DNA from: Tremella fuciformis
Taxonomy: Eukaryota; Basidiomycota; Tremellomycetes; Tremellales; Tremellaceae
Length of the DNA: 64,000 bases
Assembly (NCBI GenBank): GCA_032768795.1
Contig: CP136490.1
Coordinates: 1,364,001-1,428,000 of the forward strand
Direction: 5' to 3'
Shown: piece after piece, positions 9,301-18,107 of the stretch
Position numbering within the stretch: position 1 is the first letter of the stretch
Layout: every line of letters starts with the position of its first letter
Translations under genes and position numbers: made by a program
Notes under the pieces: generated by a model
Seen by the model: the letters and a program-made list of their open reading frames with translations, nothing else
Database searches by the model: none
What the model was told of the DNA's origin: nothing

Positions 9301-10636
9301 CGTGTCGAGCTGCACAGCCTGTCTGCGCACCAAGCCTTTCAACCAGAGACCAAGAGGTCAGCTACGAACCTTGGAAGTTCCACGCCTACCGTTCGAGGAC
9401 ATCACGATGGACTTCATCGAAGAGCTACCAGTCTCAAACAACTTCAATTCGATACTAGTAGTGGTCGATCGCTTGACAAAGTACACGGTGCTCATACCCA
9501 CGGTAACAAAGTTGAACGCACCCGAAATGTGTTCGTTACTATTCGATACGGTTTTCTCCAGATACGGACTGCCGAGCACGATTGTATCCGACAGGGGAAG
9601 TAAATTTGTGTCAGACTTCTGGAGGAGCCTAACGGAGCAATTCGACATACGATTGGCACTCAGCACGGCAAGAAGGCCGCAGACTGACGGTCAAACCGAG
9701 CGACATAACCAGAAGGTAGAAGGATTCATGAGGATCTTCACCAACTTCGACCAGGACAACTGGGCACCGTTGTTGGCATTCGCCCAGTTCGCCATCAACA
9801 ACGCCCATCACGATACGATAGGAATGACCCCGTTCTATGCGCTACACGGATTTCATCCTAGATGGGTTCAGGAAATATTAGAACCGAATAAAGTCGACAA
9901 TCAGCAAGCAAGACAACGTGCGAACTCAATGAATGAGGTGCACTCAATCTGCAGGGAGAACTATGTGCGAGCAGGGAAGGAGATGGAGAAGTACTACAAC
10001 AGGAAGCATCAGCCTCAAGTCGAGATCAAGGACGGGGACTATGTCATGTTGGACCTTGAGGGCCTTAACACGAAACGACCCAGCAAGAAACTCGACTACA
10101 GGCGAGATGGACCCTTCCAGGTGGAAGAGTCAATAGGAACACACGCGAAGAAATTAAAGTTACCAGCGACGCTCAAGATCCACAATGTTTTTCATGTGTC
10201 CAGACTGCATCCGGTCGACGTTATTAGCGTCGAAGACAAACGAATACGACCAAAAGGGCAACCACAAGGACTACCAACTATAGTGGAGCCTGATGCTGAA
10301 TTTGAAGTCGAGAGGATTCTGGACTCAAGGAGAACAAGGAATGGAAAGGTCGAGTACCTAGTGGAGTGGAGAGGCTACGGGGATGATGAAGTGGGCTGGG
10401 AGCCGGAGGTGAACGTCAGAAACGCGGCAGAGGTTGTAAGAACATTCCACGAGCGACACCCCGACAAGCCAATTGGTCACACATTCGGAGGAATCAAGAA
10501 AGATAGGAGCTATTCGAAACGAATAAAGACAAATAGCGACAAAGAAGAGCCTATACGACCTAATAAACGACAACGAACTCAAGAGTCAGTCAGGCAAGAG
10601 GCCGGGCACAGGCATAATCTAAGAAGTCGTCAGTAA
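6143..10636 (+). CDS. Inner element Pol polyprotein with chromodomain
   Basis: 1,497 aa in the -1 frame relative to gag, probably made as a Gag-Pol fusion by frameshifting; ATG 6143 lies within gag. Order: aspartic protease (DTGAS, about residue 130); a long acidic linker; reverse transcriptase (LVVDYRKLN near 500, catalytic YIDD near 603); RNase H (TDASDF near 752, DALSRR near 870); integrase with an HHCC zinc finger (HxxxxxGHPG ... CTAC, about 1015-1055) and a DDE core (MDF near 1088, SDRGS near 1150, TDGQTERHNQKVE near 1183); C-terminal chromodomain (about 1385-1440, VERILDSR ... YLVEWRGYG ... WEPEVNV). Chromodomains steer chromovirus integration to marked chromatin. No disabling change seen. 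Confidence 0.95.
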   Translation: MLFLRTEWSSGQGLFAIDAISRNGGLFQCYEHLPAYHDPFYELATVKSKRPVELRGSRGSNKPLTLGAAFENYNGTEFIGDELLPKRSIVCYDNMTENLRLRVLLTGGRAKLQCGFPSLYCRQGYLSNILFDTGASSCFVDWRSEIAQTLNHTVIERPKHVVMFDGRTSAFGLVHTYIDTNIQLHPEYPPIDVKLLVTELNGADIVLGWPWMAENGVTIDARHGWAEFPCTPVVRKPHRRKGKAYRKPYASGTTYPNNIEIAESGNRWRPISVTQEGSGEAGISNDGEGATETNSYEEAPMADDPLERAGTEDGTPVLSDPSTMNDESSDDSSGIYDDYKYGKDEAGTDPEDWTAIEDLQDVTIWNKWGRIALEEKEYDQTRVEVNGVTASESDSYTTLNEKEQSSAKESKIPEAYQGWEDLFEEPSGSAALPPHRPYDHRIELKEGGKLPLAPLYQLSPKEKNALHEYLEKEKAEGKIYHSLSPYGSPAFFVPKKDGRLRLVVDYRKLNEATVNSAYPLPLISQILADLRDARFYTKLDLAGAYQLVRMAEGHEHLTAFRTIFGMFESTVMRDGLKGAPATFQHFMNDIFSELIGKGVYVYIDDILIYAKTVEELRALTKTVFDILRQWELRLKAAKCEFEKDSITFLGHRVSAEGIATDEGLTETIRNFPIPTTQKELRSAVGLFSYYRRFVPNFSGIARPLNKLMSKKARFIWNEEADKAFQSLKGALSSPPILGHFDPELPIEVHTDASDFAIGYVIYHVDRNTMKRTAIHYGSARLKPNEENWTVTEKELFAIIYCLQHHRAYFEGSKWPIIFVTDHQPLIGYTMPKQVSNREARWAEILARFDLRIVYTPGKGNVVPDALSRRPDLAGTRGGDIYQTDSKVRQVIETIDAENELDQIVTNLEESKKTASIVKDQEPLEMYGVTTTESPSTADPNTYDWIIDGSRVREGYMKDEQCRQIIEGIAAQKPLEDIRNELRLSSDTRVEIDQQGFIRIDGKIYIPDYDDLRFKIINSRHDTPLAGHPGVKRTMKAVQRDYYWPGLTAHVTKYVSSCTACLRTKPFNQRPRGQLRTLEVPRLPFEDITMDFIEELPVSNNFNSILVVVDRLTKYTVLIPTVTKLNAPEMCSLLFDTVFSRYGLPSTIVSDRGSKFVSDFWRSLTEQFDIRLALSTARRPQTDGQTERHNQKVEGFMRIFTNFDQDNWAPLLAFAQFAINNAHHDTIGMTPFYALHGFHPRWVQEILEPNKVDNQQARQRANSMNEVHSICRENYVRAGKEMEKYYNRKHQPQVEIKDGDYVMLDLEGLNTKRPSKKLDYRRDGPFQVEESIGTHAKKLKLPATLKIHNVFHVSRLHPVDVISVEDKRIRPKGQPQGLPTIVEPDAEFEVERILDSRRTRNGKVEYLVEWRGYGDDEVGWEPEVNVRNAAEVVRTFHERHPDKPIGHTFGGIKKDRSYSKRIKTNSDKEEPIRPNKRQRTQESVRQEAGHRHNLRSRQ

Positions 10637-10703
10637 CTATTAGTCCCAAATAGCACCCAGTGCGAATGAGGACTTCATAGGTACAACGATAAATGACTAT
10701 ATG

Positions 10704-12063
10704 CTACATTTCCCTATTCTTCCTCTTCAGCGACTCCAAAGTACGAACAGCTGCCTCGGCTTCACCTATCTGGGAAATGCGCGAATGTATGTCCGCAAAA
10801 GTGCCCGCAGGGATAGTGACTGTCCCGGAGGTAGACGAATTCAATCGAGCGCGTTCGAGTCCCTTCAGACCTTCCTTGAGGGAAAGGAAATGCTCTCGTA
10901 AAACCTGAAGATAAGGCGCGGGGTCTGAGAAAGAACATGCCGAAGTGCACACAGCACAGCGAATTGAGCCTGGCTTGACTCGACAAACAAGCTTGGCCTT
11001 GAGACAGCCTCGGCACGGTGGAACCGAGACCGGATATTTTTGCTGTTCGGCGAACTTCTCATTTGAAAGTGGGCGCGTGCCGCGAGCAGCACGCTTGGGC
11101 GGCGCCTCACCGGCCTTAAGTTCGGACGGCCGTTTGTAGGGCGGGGGGACATCGACAGTGTGGGACTATTCGTTACTATTAACCCCAAACAGTACGAGAT
11201 CACTTGCCTTCGGAACAAACTTAGACGGGGTCTGACTCGCGTGGGCGGCTGACATGAACGTGGCATAGTCCTACAATTAGTTACTATTCGTAACGAATAG
11301 AAACTACTCACAATGGCCAGGATCTCGTCGGGATCAACTGATTCCGGAGTGGACGGAATGGGTTTGGTCTCGTCGAGCTCGCGAATAGGAGTATCGACAA
11401 TGGCGCGTTGTTTCCCTTTCCCCTTGGAACCCTTCTTGCGAGGGGGTTCGGACTCTGTCTCCGACGAGTCCAGCTCGTCTTCGATGGCGGGGGGATCGGA
11501 GGAAAGAAGGAAGGCTGCTATTAGTTGCGGATAAAATCGAATAGGAACGACTTACTAGGGTCTTCATCGACGTTACCCTCGGGATCAGTAGTCTCGGATC
11601 CATCTGGAAACTATTAGGAACGAATACACACGAATACAAGAAAACAAACACACCTTCGGATTTGTTGTCAACCTCCGGGGCGGGCGACGAAGTCTTGTCT
11701 TGGGCGGTGTTCAGAGGGGCAGTGGGGGCACGTTCGAGAGCAGCGGGAGCTGAGACGGTATCGGCGGGGGCGAGAGGCTGGGTGACGCCTTCTCCATCCG
11801 AGAGAGTGGGGAGGGCAGGTGTCTCATCTGCTATTAGTGACAAATACGAGCGAGTAGTAGTAACTCACTCGGGTCCGCATCCATCTGGGTGAGATCTTGT
11901 CGGGTTTCGTTTGACGGAGCCAACTCGTCCAACTCAGGCAGGGGCGTCATAGCGGGCGAGGTGGACTTGCGCGTGAAGCGTCCCTTATGCTCTTGGTCAG
12001 TAATAGCCACGAACATGATCGAGTACTCACACGTCGTTGGGCGGATGCGCGAGAGCGGGCCAT
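10704..12063 (-). CDS. Antisense accessory gene of inner element, Cys-cluster protein
   Basis: Seven exons (12063-12031, 11989-11869, 11830-11654, 11603-11556, 11517-11312, 11270-11208, 11165-10704) separated by introns of 38-50 nt join into one open frame of 369 aa. Introns 1-5 are GT-AG with CTGAC/CTAAT branch points; intron 6 is best read as GC-AG (GCAAGT). The N-terminal two thirds are acidic and rich in Pro, Ser and Thr, with a basic KKGSKGKGKQR patch. The last exon holds a basic stretch and C-x2-C-x6-C-x8-C-x2-C-x3-C, like a shortened Zn2Cys6 cluster, followed by a leucine-rich, probably coiled helix. That suggests DNA or RNA binding (inference). The gene converges on pol: its stop is 67 bp after the pol stop. 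Function unknown; an unrelated captured host gene is the alternative. Confidence 0.75.
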
Positions 12064-12359
12064 AGGGGGTACGCCAAAGGTCAAGAAAAGTAGATGTACG
12101 AACGAACAACGAGAGGGCGCAGTCACGCCCTTATGTATCCGGCGGTGTCTATCGGCAAAACGGCGTTACGAGTAAAAACGAGTATGAGGCAGGCGCAAGA
12201 GCGAGCGGTTGCTAGGCAACTAGGGTGACAACTCGCAGATGCTCGACATGTAGAAAGTCGTTGCTAGGCAACGGGACGATAAGCGACAACCGATAGGCGG
12301 TATCAAGAACAAATAAAAATCAGTCGCGACTAATCTTATCATGAAGGGACTCATGATGT
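12064..12359 (-). promoter_or_regulatory. Upstream region of the inner antisense gene with two palindromes
   Basis: Noncoding stretch between the antisense start codon and the polypurine tract. It contains GTTGCTAGGCAAC twice (12208-12220 and 12260-12272, 52 bp apart), an inverted repeat GTTGC/GCAAC with a 3-base centre that resembles an RFX-type X-box. It is a plausible promoter for the antisense gene. Role inferred only from position and symmetry. Confidence 0.5.
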
Positions 12360-12373
12360 AAAGGAGGGAGGAG
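12360..12373 (+). other. Inner element polypurine tract
   Basis: AAAGGAGGGAGGAG directly abuts the 3' LTR, the place and composition of a plus-strand primer. Confidence 0.85.
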
Positions 12374-13145
12374 TGTCAGGAAACCGACACGGCATCCTGA
12401 CCACGAGACTACCACGAGGCAACTTCCGACGGAAACATCCAAAGGATCCTACGAACCGAAGAACGTGAGTACGATAGAACCGTCACTATTAGTCACGAAT
12501 AACTACGACTTGCTCTTGAAAGCGCTGGAACAACCTGGAGAACGATAGAAGGATACGTCTCAGTCTTCCATCGGCCGAGTTGAGATAGGAACGCACGCAA
12601 GGACAAGAGTCAGGTCCACGATAACGGAGGATAGAGTTATCTCACAGTCAGGGCCACGGGGCGGAGACCGAGGACGATAAGGACGACGACGGGCACGCAA
12701 GGAGATTAGATGCAAGCCAGCGCGGAGAGAAGACGATAGAAGAGAAGAGAGACGACGAGAGAATACTAGAGAGTATTGGGAACGAGTAGAAGCGACTAGG
12801 AGAACGATGGAACGATCCACGAAGGACGATGCTAGAAGGATCAGAGTGAGAGCGGGCGAGAGTCAGCAGATACTTAAGAAGGAAGATCGCAGAGGAAGTT
12901 CCTCAGCGATCTAGTTAACTAGTCCTCTAGATAGAACGTCTACTTAGAGAATCGACCGTACCAGTGACGAGAGATAGATAAGTGAAGTGAGTCTTGATCG
13001 CTCCTCACCCAGCTTGGTTCCACTCTACTCTTGTTCGTTACTATCTGTTACGAATAGTCGTTGATAGTTAGCAGCTTGAATCGATAGGTTGATTTAGGTG
13101 AGCTTTAGTTGGATCTAAAACAGGTCACCGGGTACAGGTCTGACA
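12374..13145 (+). repeat. Inner element 3' LTR
   Basis: 772 bp, reading the same as 4240-5011. It is followed by GAGGA (13146-13150), the right-hand target copy with one mismatch. Confidence 0.95.
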
Positions 13146-13150
13146 GAGGA

Positions 13151-15863
13151 CTACCGCAAGTTGAATAACATAACCGTCAAGAACCGTTATCCCCTACCGT
13201 TGATCGGAGATCTACTAGACCAACTCCGTGCAGCCACTATCTACTCAAAAATAGACCTACGTGGCGCGTACAACCTCCTCCGGATCGCCGCCGGGGAAGA
13301 ATGGAAAACCGCATTCAGAACTCGGTTCGGGCTGTTCGAGTACCGAGTGATGCCATTCGGCCTCACGAATGCCCCAGCCTCATTCCAACACTTGATGAAC
13401 CACATATTCCGCGATGTGCTGGACATTTTTGTCATAGTCTATCTGGACGACATACTTATCTTCTCGAAGTCACGGAGCGAGCACGAGAGGCACGTCAAAG
13501 AAGTCCTACAACGACTGCGGAAATTCGAACTGTTCGCAAAACACGACAAGTGCCAGTTCCATACCGACTCCGTAGAGTTCCTGGGCTACATCATCGACCC
13601 GAAGGGCGTATCGATGGACCCGAACAAGGTGCGAGCGGTGTCGGCATGGCCAGCACCTCGGAACGTCAAGGAAGTCCAATCCTTCCTGGGTTTTGCAAAC
13701 TTCTATCGAAGGTTCATAGCAGGGTTCGCCAAGGTAGCTAAGCCACTGCACGAACTCACTCGGAAGTCGACCCCGTTCTCCTGGTCGGAACCGCACCAGG
13801 CGGCGTTCGACCTGCTCAAGACGAAAATGACGACCGGACCCGTCCTGAAACACTATGACCCAGACCAGGAATGCGTGGTAGAGACCGACGCGTCCGATTT
13901 CGCGATCGGGGCAGTCATATCCCAGAAAGACGGGGAGAATGGGCTGCGCCCAGTCGCATATTCGAGTCGAGTCATGTCGCCAGCCGAGTTGAACTACCCG
14001 ATACACGACAAGGAATTCTTGGCAATCGTGTACGCTTTCAAGGAATGGCGACACTACCTGGAAGGTGCCCGACACCGGACACAAGTGCTCACCGACCACC
14101 GCAGCCTGGAAACCTTCTTGTCAACCAAGCAACTGACCCGACGACAGGCACGATGGGCAGAGATGATGGCAGACTTCAACTTCGAGATCTCCTATCGTTC
14201 GGGGAAGCAAAGTACTAAACCGGACGCCCTCAGTCGAAGACCGGATTACCTCCCCACCGACTCGACAGCCACGAGCCTGTCTCAGGAACTCAACGGACAC
14301 AATTTCCGACCGCTCCTGTCCTCAGAACAGTTGCTACTCTCCCTACAAGTACAGCTGCTGGGCAAGACGCCGTCCGACTTGTACGAAGGGGACGACGAGC
14401 TAGGATCATTGATCGCGGACGGAAAAGTAACCCAAGACACGCAAGGATACTATAGACACTCGAAAGCATACTACTGTCCCTCGAAGTCTCGGACAGAGGT
14501 CATCGAGGCACATCATGATATAGTCTCGGCCGGTCACCCTGGACCCCGAAAGACTTATCAGGCAATTAGGCAACACTGGTGGTGGCCGAACATCAAGACG
14601 GATGTAGAGAAATCTGCGGCGGAGTGCGAGAAGTGCCAAAGAAACAAGCCCTCGAGACAGAAACCGTACGGCCTCCTTCGACCGCTCGAACCGCCACTAC
14701 GACCATGGGCAGACCTGTCTGTGGACTTCATAGTCGACCTGCCCACCTCGAATACCTACGACTCCATCATGGTTGTCGTGGATCGCTTCTCGAAGATGGC
14801 AGTATTCGCGCCCTGTCACAAGTCGATCACCGCTAAAGGAATGTCCGAAATCTTCACGGATAGAGTATATACTCGTTTCGGCATACCCGACAGCATAGTG
14901 TCGGATCGTGGGAGTCTGTTCGTATCCAAATTCTGGAAAGCCTTCTGCCAAGGCCTAGGAACCAACCTGCGCTACTCGACAGCATACCACCCACAAACAG
15001 ACGGACAAACCGAGAGAACGAACCAGTGGCTGGAACAGTACCTACGCAACTATGTGAACCTCGAACAAGACAATTGGGTGCCCCTACTGCCGCACGCGGA
15101 GTTCTGCTACAATAGCACGCACCACGCCTCGCTGGGTATGAGCCCCCTGGAGGCCTACACCGGGAGAGCATATCGTACGACCCTAGTCGATCCGCCAGGA
15201 GACCTGTCCGACCTGCAAGTTCCAGCAGCCGCCGACCGGGTTCAGCAGCTAGAACAGCTGCACCATCGAATACGAGGGAACTTGCTCAGAGCCCAAGAAG
15301 GGTGGAAGAAGCAATATGATAAGCGTCGACGTACACCGGACTTCCAAGTAGGGGACAAAGTCTGGCTAAATGGCAAGAACTTGCGCACGCTCCGTCCGAC
15401 TAGGAAATTCGACCACCGTCACGTAGGACCGTACTCCATACTAGAAAGGATAAACGAGAACGCATATAAACTGGACCTGCCTCCGGAATTGGTCGCCAAT
15501 CGAGTTCACCCAGTCTTCAACGTAGAGCTCTTGTCGCACGTTCGTGGGGCTCGAGTCGAAGCGCAACCCGCGCTGGTCGCTCCGCCACCAGCCCCACACA
15601 CTAGCGAGGAGGAGCTTTACGAAGTCGAAGGGGTACTGAAACGAGCTCGACGATCCCGGGGTAAGGCAAGACAACTCGAAGACCAGGTCCTTGTGAAATG
15701 GAAGGGGTACCAACAACCGACCTGGCAACCAACAGACTCTCTAAAGGGGGACCCGCGGTTCGAGTCGTGGATGAAGGGCATCGAGGACAGCCAAGTCGAA
15801 TCCCTAGTATCCGATGCGAAACGCATAAGGCGCGCCCCGCGCTGGAGAACGGAGTCGGCATGA
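13151..15863 (+). pseudogene. Outer element Pol, 3' part (RT to chromodomain)
   Basis: Continues the outer Pol frame from the interrupted CVDYRK motif. Order: RT palm with catalytic YLDD (about 13440) and FLGYII; RNase H (VETDASDFAIG, about 13880; DALSRRPD, about 14225); integrase HHCC finger (HHDIVSAGHPG ... CEKCQRNK, about 14510-14645); DDE core (SVDFI near 14720, SDRGS near 14900, TDGQTERTNQWLE near 15000); C-terminal chromodomain (about 15615-15775: YEVEGVLKR ... LVKWKGYQQPTWQP). No frame break within this part. It was one protein with 3299-4239 before the nested insertion. It ends 32 bp before the stop of the antisense gene, so the two transcription units converge. Confidence 0.92.
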
Positions 15864-15895
15864 GGTCTCTGCATAAAATACAACCTGGACTACAA

Positions 15896-17575
15896 TCACT
15901 TGCGGCGGCCGCGCTTCGTCTTGAGGGCGCCAAGCGCGGCGCGCTGTGGCGCCTTCGCCTCGCTAGCAGTCTTCTCCTTGGTCTGCAGTCGGGTCGTGCG
16001 GTGCGGGATGTCGGATTCCGACTCGAGGGACTCAGCTCGGGCAGACAGAAGTCGAGTAACCGAGTGGTGCCGGTCGGGAGACGAGTGAATGGAGGGCGCG
16101 GGCGAGTCCTCCAATAGCCGCTTCAAACCACCCCCACCAACCACCGAGGGACCCGCAACCCCCTCCTCAGCGCCTTCGGCCATCGCGTCGTCCAAAGAGC
16201 TCCAGTCGAGTGTAGACACCAACGGAGGATCACCCGAGTCTAGCAGAGCGACTTGAGACTCGCCGCGGAATGCAGTCCGGTTCAAATGCTGCAAGTCAGA
16301 TCTCGACAAGACCAAGACGAAATCCGACTACACTTACCTGATATTCGGAGTAATTGATTCTATAGATCTCCAAGATAGCATTACGGGCCAGACCGGGTTT
16401 CGCGTCTGCAAGTAGAGCTGCCGCCTGGCGGTGAATCCCTGCGATAACACCCTTACGACGAACGACCTCGTCGGCAGGGAGGACGAGTTGAGCTCGGGGC
16501 CCAAGAGCGGTGTTGGGCGAAAGGGTGCAGTGTTTCGACTTGAGCATACACCCAAGACACCTATACGTCAGCGAAAATCGAGTACGGTAAGTCGAAAACA
16601 TACTTCTGCGCCACATACCGCCTACCATCGACCTCCACAACCGGACAGACGCAGAGTAGACCCGAGTAGCCCGACATGGGAGGGCGATTATGGGACACAC
16701 AGGCTGCACAACGCTCCGCCCCCATCAGGACCCCCCACGAGCCGGAGTCGAGCGCTTCGAGGATGTTCGACCCGGTATCCGCGGTGTCGCCAGTACGAGT
16801 CGAAATGTACGACTCGATCCACGAGTAGAAGGACTCGATCCTCGAGTCGTCGTGTCCAACGACCTCCGGTTCTTTCAGCGGGTACCGATACACGCGATTC
16901 AGACGCTTGACCACCAGCTCTTCGCCTTCAACCCTCGGGAACACCCCACTAGGAGTTCGACCTGCCTTGGTCGGCGAAGGAGTAGGGATCGGCTGACCCG
17001 GGCTCGAGTCGGGGGCCGAGCCGAACAAGTCGCTCAGACCGACCTCAGTAGCCGAAGACACGACTTTGGCAGGCGGAGATGCGGCCTTAGGGAAGCCCAA
17101 AGGGCGATGAGCATGACCCTTTTGACTAGCCGGTGTCTCGGGAATGCTGCTCGAGCCGAAGGGTGGTTGACGAGAGATAGGAGAGGGATCCAAGATGTGT
17201 TTCTTGGGTGAGAGACGACCGATGGGAGCAAGGGGAGCCTTGAAAGGCGATTGAATAGGCGGGAATACCGACTCAGCACGAGCAGGAGTCGACTTTACGG
17301 GAGAGGAACCCTAACAGCTTAACTCGAAATTCGTCTACTGGCATTCGACTCACGGATTTATCCCTTTCTCGACGTAAAGCCGCCTTCCCCGCAGCAACCA
17401 GCTTGTCGACCTCAAACTTGAAAATGGCATTTTCGGGCTGCGCTTCGAGGTTCTCTCGAGCGGCCTGGAGTTGAATTCGGTAGTCGTCCACAGAGGCCGT
17501 ACCGAGGTACGCCTCATCGTAGGCATCTTGTATGCCCTGCTCAACATTGAATCCGGCCAGCTCGTCGTCGACCAT
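15896..17575 (-). CDS. Antisense accessory gene of outer element, Cys-rich protein
   Basis: Four exons (17575-17354, 17310-16604, 16560-16338, 16288-15896) with introns of 43, 43 and 49 nt (GTGAGT, GTATGT and GTAAGT starts; CTGTTAG, GTATAG and CTGACTTGCAG ends) join into 514 codons with no stop. The N-terminus is acidic and helical (MVDDELAGFNVEQG), then a Pro/Ser-rich stretch. Next comes a cysteine region with CAAC, CVC and then CLGCMLKSKHC, that is C-x2-C-x6-C, assembled exactly across intron 2. A helical region and a Ser-rich, finally basic tail follow (ends KTKRGRRK, a possible nuclear signal). Position, orientation and the C-x2-C-x6-C cluster match the inner element's antisense gene; overall sequence is otherwise different. 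Function unknown. Confidence 0.75.
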
Positions 17576-17776
17576 GAGGAGAACAGTACGAAAGACGACT
17601 CAAGAAAGACGAAGTCCGGACACAACAACCAGAACAACAACTTGCATGAAGGAGTAAACAACGGCGTCTCTCGGGCTTACGGGCGTGGCATCTACCTCAA
17701 CGAACCGAACACACAGTGCCAAAGGACGCAACGTCGAATAAAGGATGTCAACAACCGAGGATGTCGGGTCGACATC

Positions 17777-17790
17777 AAAGAAGAGGGGGG
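17777..17790 (+). other. Outer element polypurine tract
   Basis: AAAGAAGAGGGGGG lies four bases before the 3' LTR; plus-strand primer by position and composition. Confidence 0.8.
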
Positions 17791-17794
17791 CGAC

Positions 17795-18107
17795 TGTCAG
17801 GACTGTGGCACTGAGACTGTGGCGGAATGAGACAAGGCCAAGTGCCACACGGCCTGACTCAGCCAACCGCCCACTTGCCTCATCCGGGTGAAGTAGCCGA
17901 ACTGCTAAATGCGGCACTCGGACTGTCTAGTATAGTTGAACGGTTTTCGAATACATATAGTAGACATTCGAGTAGAGAAGATCTCTAGTCGAATGTATCT
18001 CTTGTACTCTCAGTCTACTTCTAGTAACCCTACTCGATTGCATACTCCCTGCGAGGCAACCTCGACTTCCCAGCTCGACGCGGACTATCCTACGTCCGGT
18101 CTTGACA
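17795..18107 (+). repeat. Outer element 3' LTR
   Basis: 313 bp, reading the same as 1778-2090, followed by GTCGG (18108-18112), the exact right-hand target copy. Confidence 0.95.

Larger units (their letters stand above)
4240..13145 (+). mobile_element. Inner Ty3/Gypsy chromovirus, complete
   Basis: This 8,906-bp element has 772-bp LTRs that read as identical, starting TGTCAG and ending CTGACA (a perfect 6-bp inverted end). It has a self-complementary primer site, gag, a full-length pol ending in a chromodomain, and a polypurine tract abutting the 3' LTR. No frame break was seen in gag or pol, so it may be active. About 1.7 kb between pol and the 3' LTR holds a seven-exon gene on the opposite strand (10704-12063) and a 310-bp upstream region with two palindromes. 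It inserted into the RT domain of the outer element in the same orientation, so it is the younger of the two. Confidence 0.95.
1778..18107 (+). mobile_element. Outer Ty3/Gypsy chromovirus, interrupted by a nested element
   Basis: This 16,330-bp unit (7,424 bp without the nested element) has 313-bp LTRs, Gag with a zinc knuckle, a Pol of protease, reverse transcriptase, RNase H, integrase and chromodomain, a self-complementary primer site, a polypurine tract and a perfect target duplication. The LTRs read as identical, so insertion is recent. Its Pol is cut at the start of the RT fingers by the inner element at 4240-13145, so this copy is not autonomous. Between pol and the 3' LTR it carries a spliced gene on the opposite strand (15896-17575). 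It lies inside exon 2 of host copy A. The chromodomain and the self-primer place it with the chromoviruses. Confidence 0.95.
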
